NCBI GenBank assembly: GCA_013329455.1
Contig: DUKF01000245.1
Span: forward strand, 1-5,790
Length of the DNA: 5,790 nucleotides
Reading direction: 5' to 3'
Origin: Methanotrichaceae archaeon
GTDB taxonomy: Archaea; Halobacteriota; Methanosarcinia; Methanotrichales; Methanotrichaceae
Both the position numbers and the translations under genes were made by a program. Below, piece after piece: positions 5,606 through 5,790 of the stretch. The stretch's first letter is position 1. Each line of letters begins with the position of its first letter. Below the pieces are notes generated by a model, which searched no databases, was not told the DNA's origin, and saw only the letters and a program-made list of their open reading frames with translations.

Positions 5606-5790
5606 TTAGCGATTGAGGCTCTCAAGATCGATTCTAGCCGTTCTTATGTTTGGATGATCCTCATCGAAAAACTTCTGAAATATATGTAGAGTCCGTTCAA
5701 AGTTTTCTTTTGCTCCGTCTCGATCGCCTTGATCTCTCAATACTCTACCTAAAATACCGACGTACATGGCCACGTTGGGATGGTCGGGCC
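5606..5790 (-). CDS. Tetratricopeptide repeat protein, C-terminal end (cut by window edge)
   Basis: The last 60 codons of a gene that enters from the right edge; the first complete codon is at 5788. The translation contains DHPNVAMYVGILGRVLRDQG, then DRDGAKENFERTLHIFQKFF, a second DHPN block and the stop TAA at 5608-5606. The DHPN blocks are 42 residues apart, the period of kinesin-light-chain-type TPRs, and the A helix (LGRVLRDQGD) and B helix (AKENFERTLHIF) of one repeat are clear. These repeats bind protein partners and, in methanogens and bacteria, often form the C-terminal part of larger NB-ARC/STAND-type or signalling proteins; the missing N-terminus would decide. Base composition is AT-richer than the other genes (42% G+C over 5701-5760), so it may be an accessory or acquired gene. 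It lies upstream of mcm on the same strand with a 130-bp spacer and is unlikely to be part of that operon. Confidence 0.85.
   Translation of the reverse strand, partial: PDHPNVAMYVGILGRVLRDQGDRDGAKENFERTLHIFQKFFDEDHPNIRTARIDLESLNR

Overview
The window is archaeal and every supported gene lies on the minus strand. It holds core information-processing genes: the archaeal exosome-associated primase DnaG, an MCM replicative helicase with one MCM protein's complete domain set, an NMD3-family ribosome-maturation protein, a DUF424 protein and a Pth2-type peptidyl-tRNA hydrolase. The DnaG N-terminus ([15 protein letters not shown]..., FGQTEGLLG), GC-rich coding sequence and a kinesin-light-chain-type TPR protein next door suggest a methanogen of the Methanosarcinales, with a high-GC Methanothrix (Methanosaeta) relative my best guess. 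That placement is inference from protein feel, not from a search.

Layout in transcription order, from high to low coordinates. At 5790-5606 is the C-terminal end of a TPR protein, relatively AT-rich. At 5605-5476 is a short spacer carrying the mcm promoter (TTTAAA at 5504-5509) with little room for a leader. At 5475-2018 is a tight three-gene unit, mcm - DUF424 - nmd3, with a 9-nt gap and then a 4-nt GTGA overlap, so translational coupling is likely. At 2017-1577 is a roughly 440-bp AT-richer spacer with no convincing gene, a perfect 9-bp inverted repeat and the presumed dnaG promoter. At 1576-263 is dnaG. A T-rich tract at 239-225 probably ends its transcript. From 144 off the left edge is the N-terminal third to half of pth2, with its own TATA-like box at 177-171.

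Functionally, the unit links genome unwinding (MCM) with 50S subunit maturation (NMD3) through a small unknown protein (DUF424). The next units act in RNA processing or primer synthesis (DnaG) and rescue of stalled peptidyl-tRNA (Pth2). I see no CRISPR array, insertion sequence, tRNA, rRNA or intein. I do not see an obviously new system: the main open items are the DUF424 protein's role, the AT-rich spacer between nmd3 and dnaG, and the truncated TPR protein.
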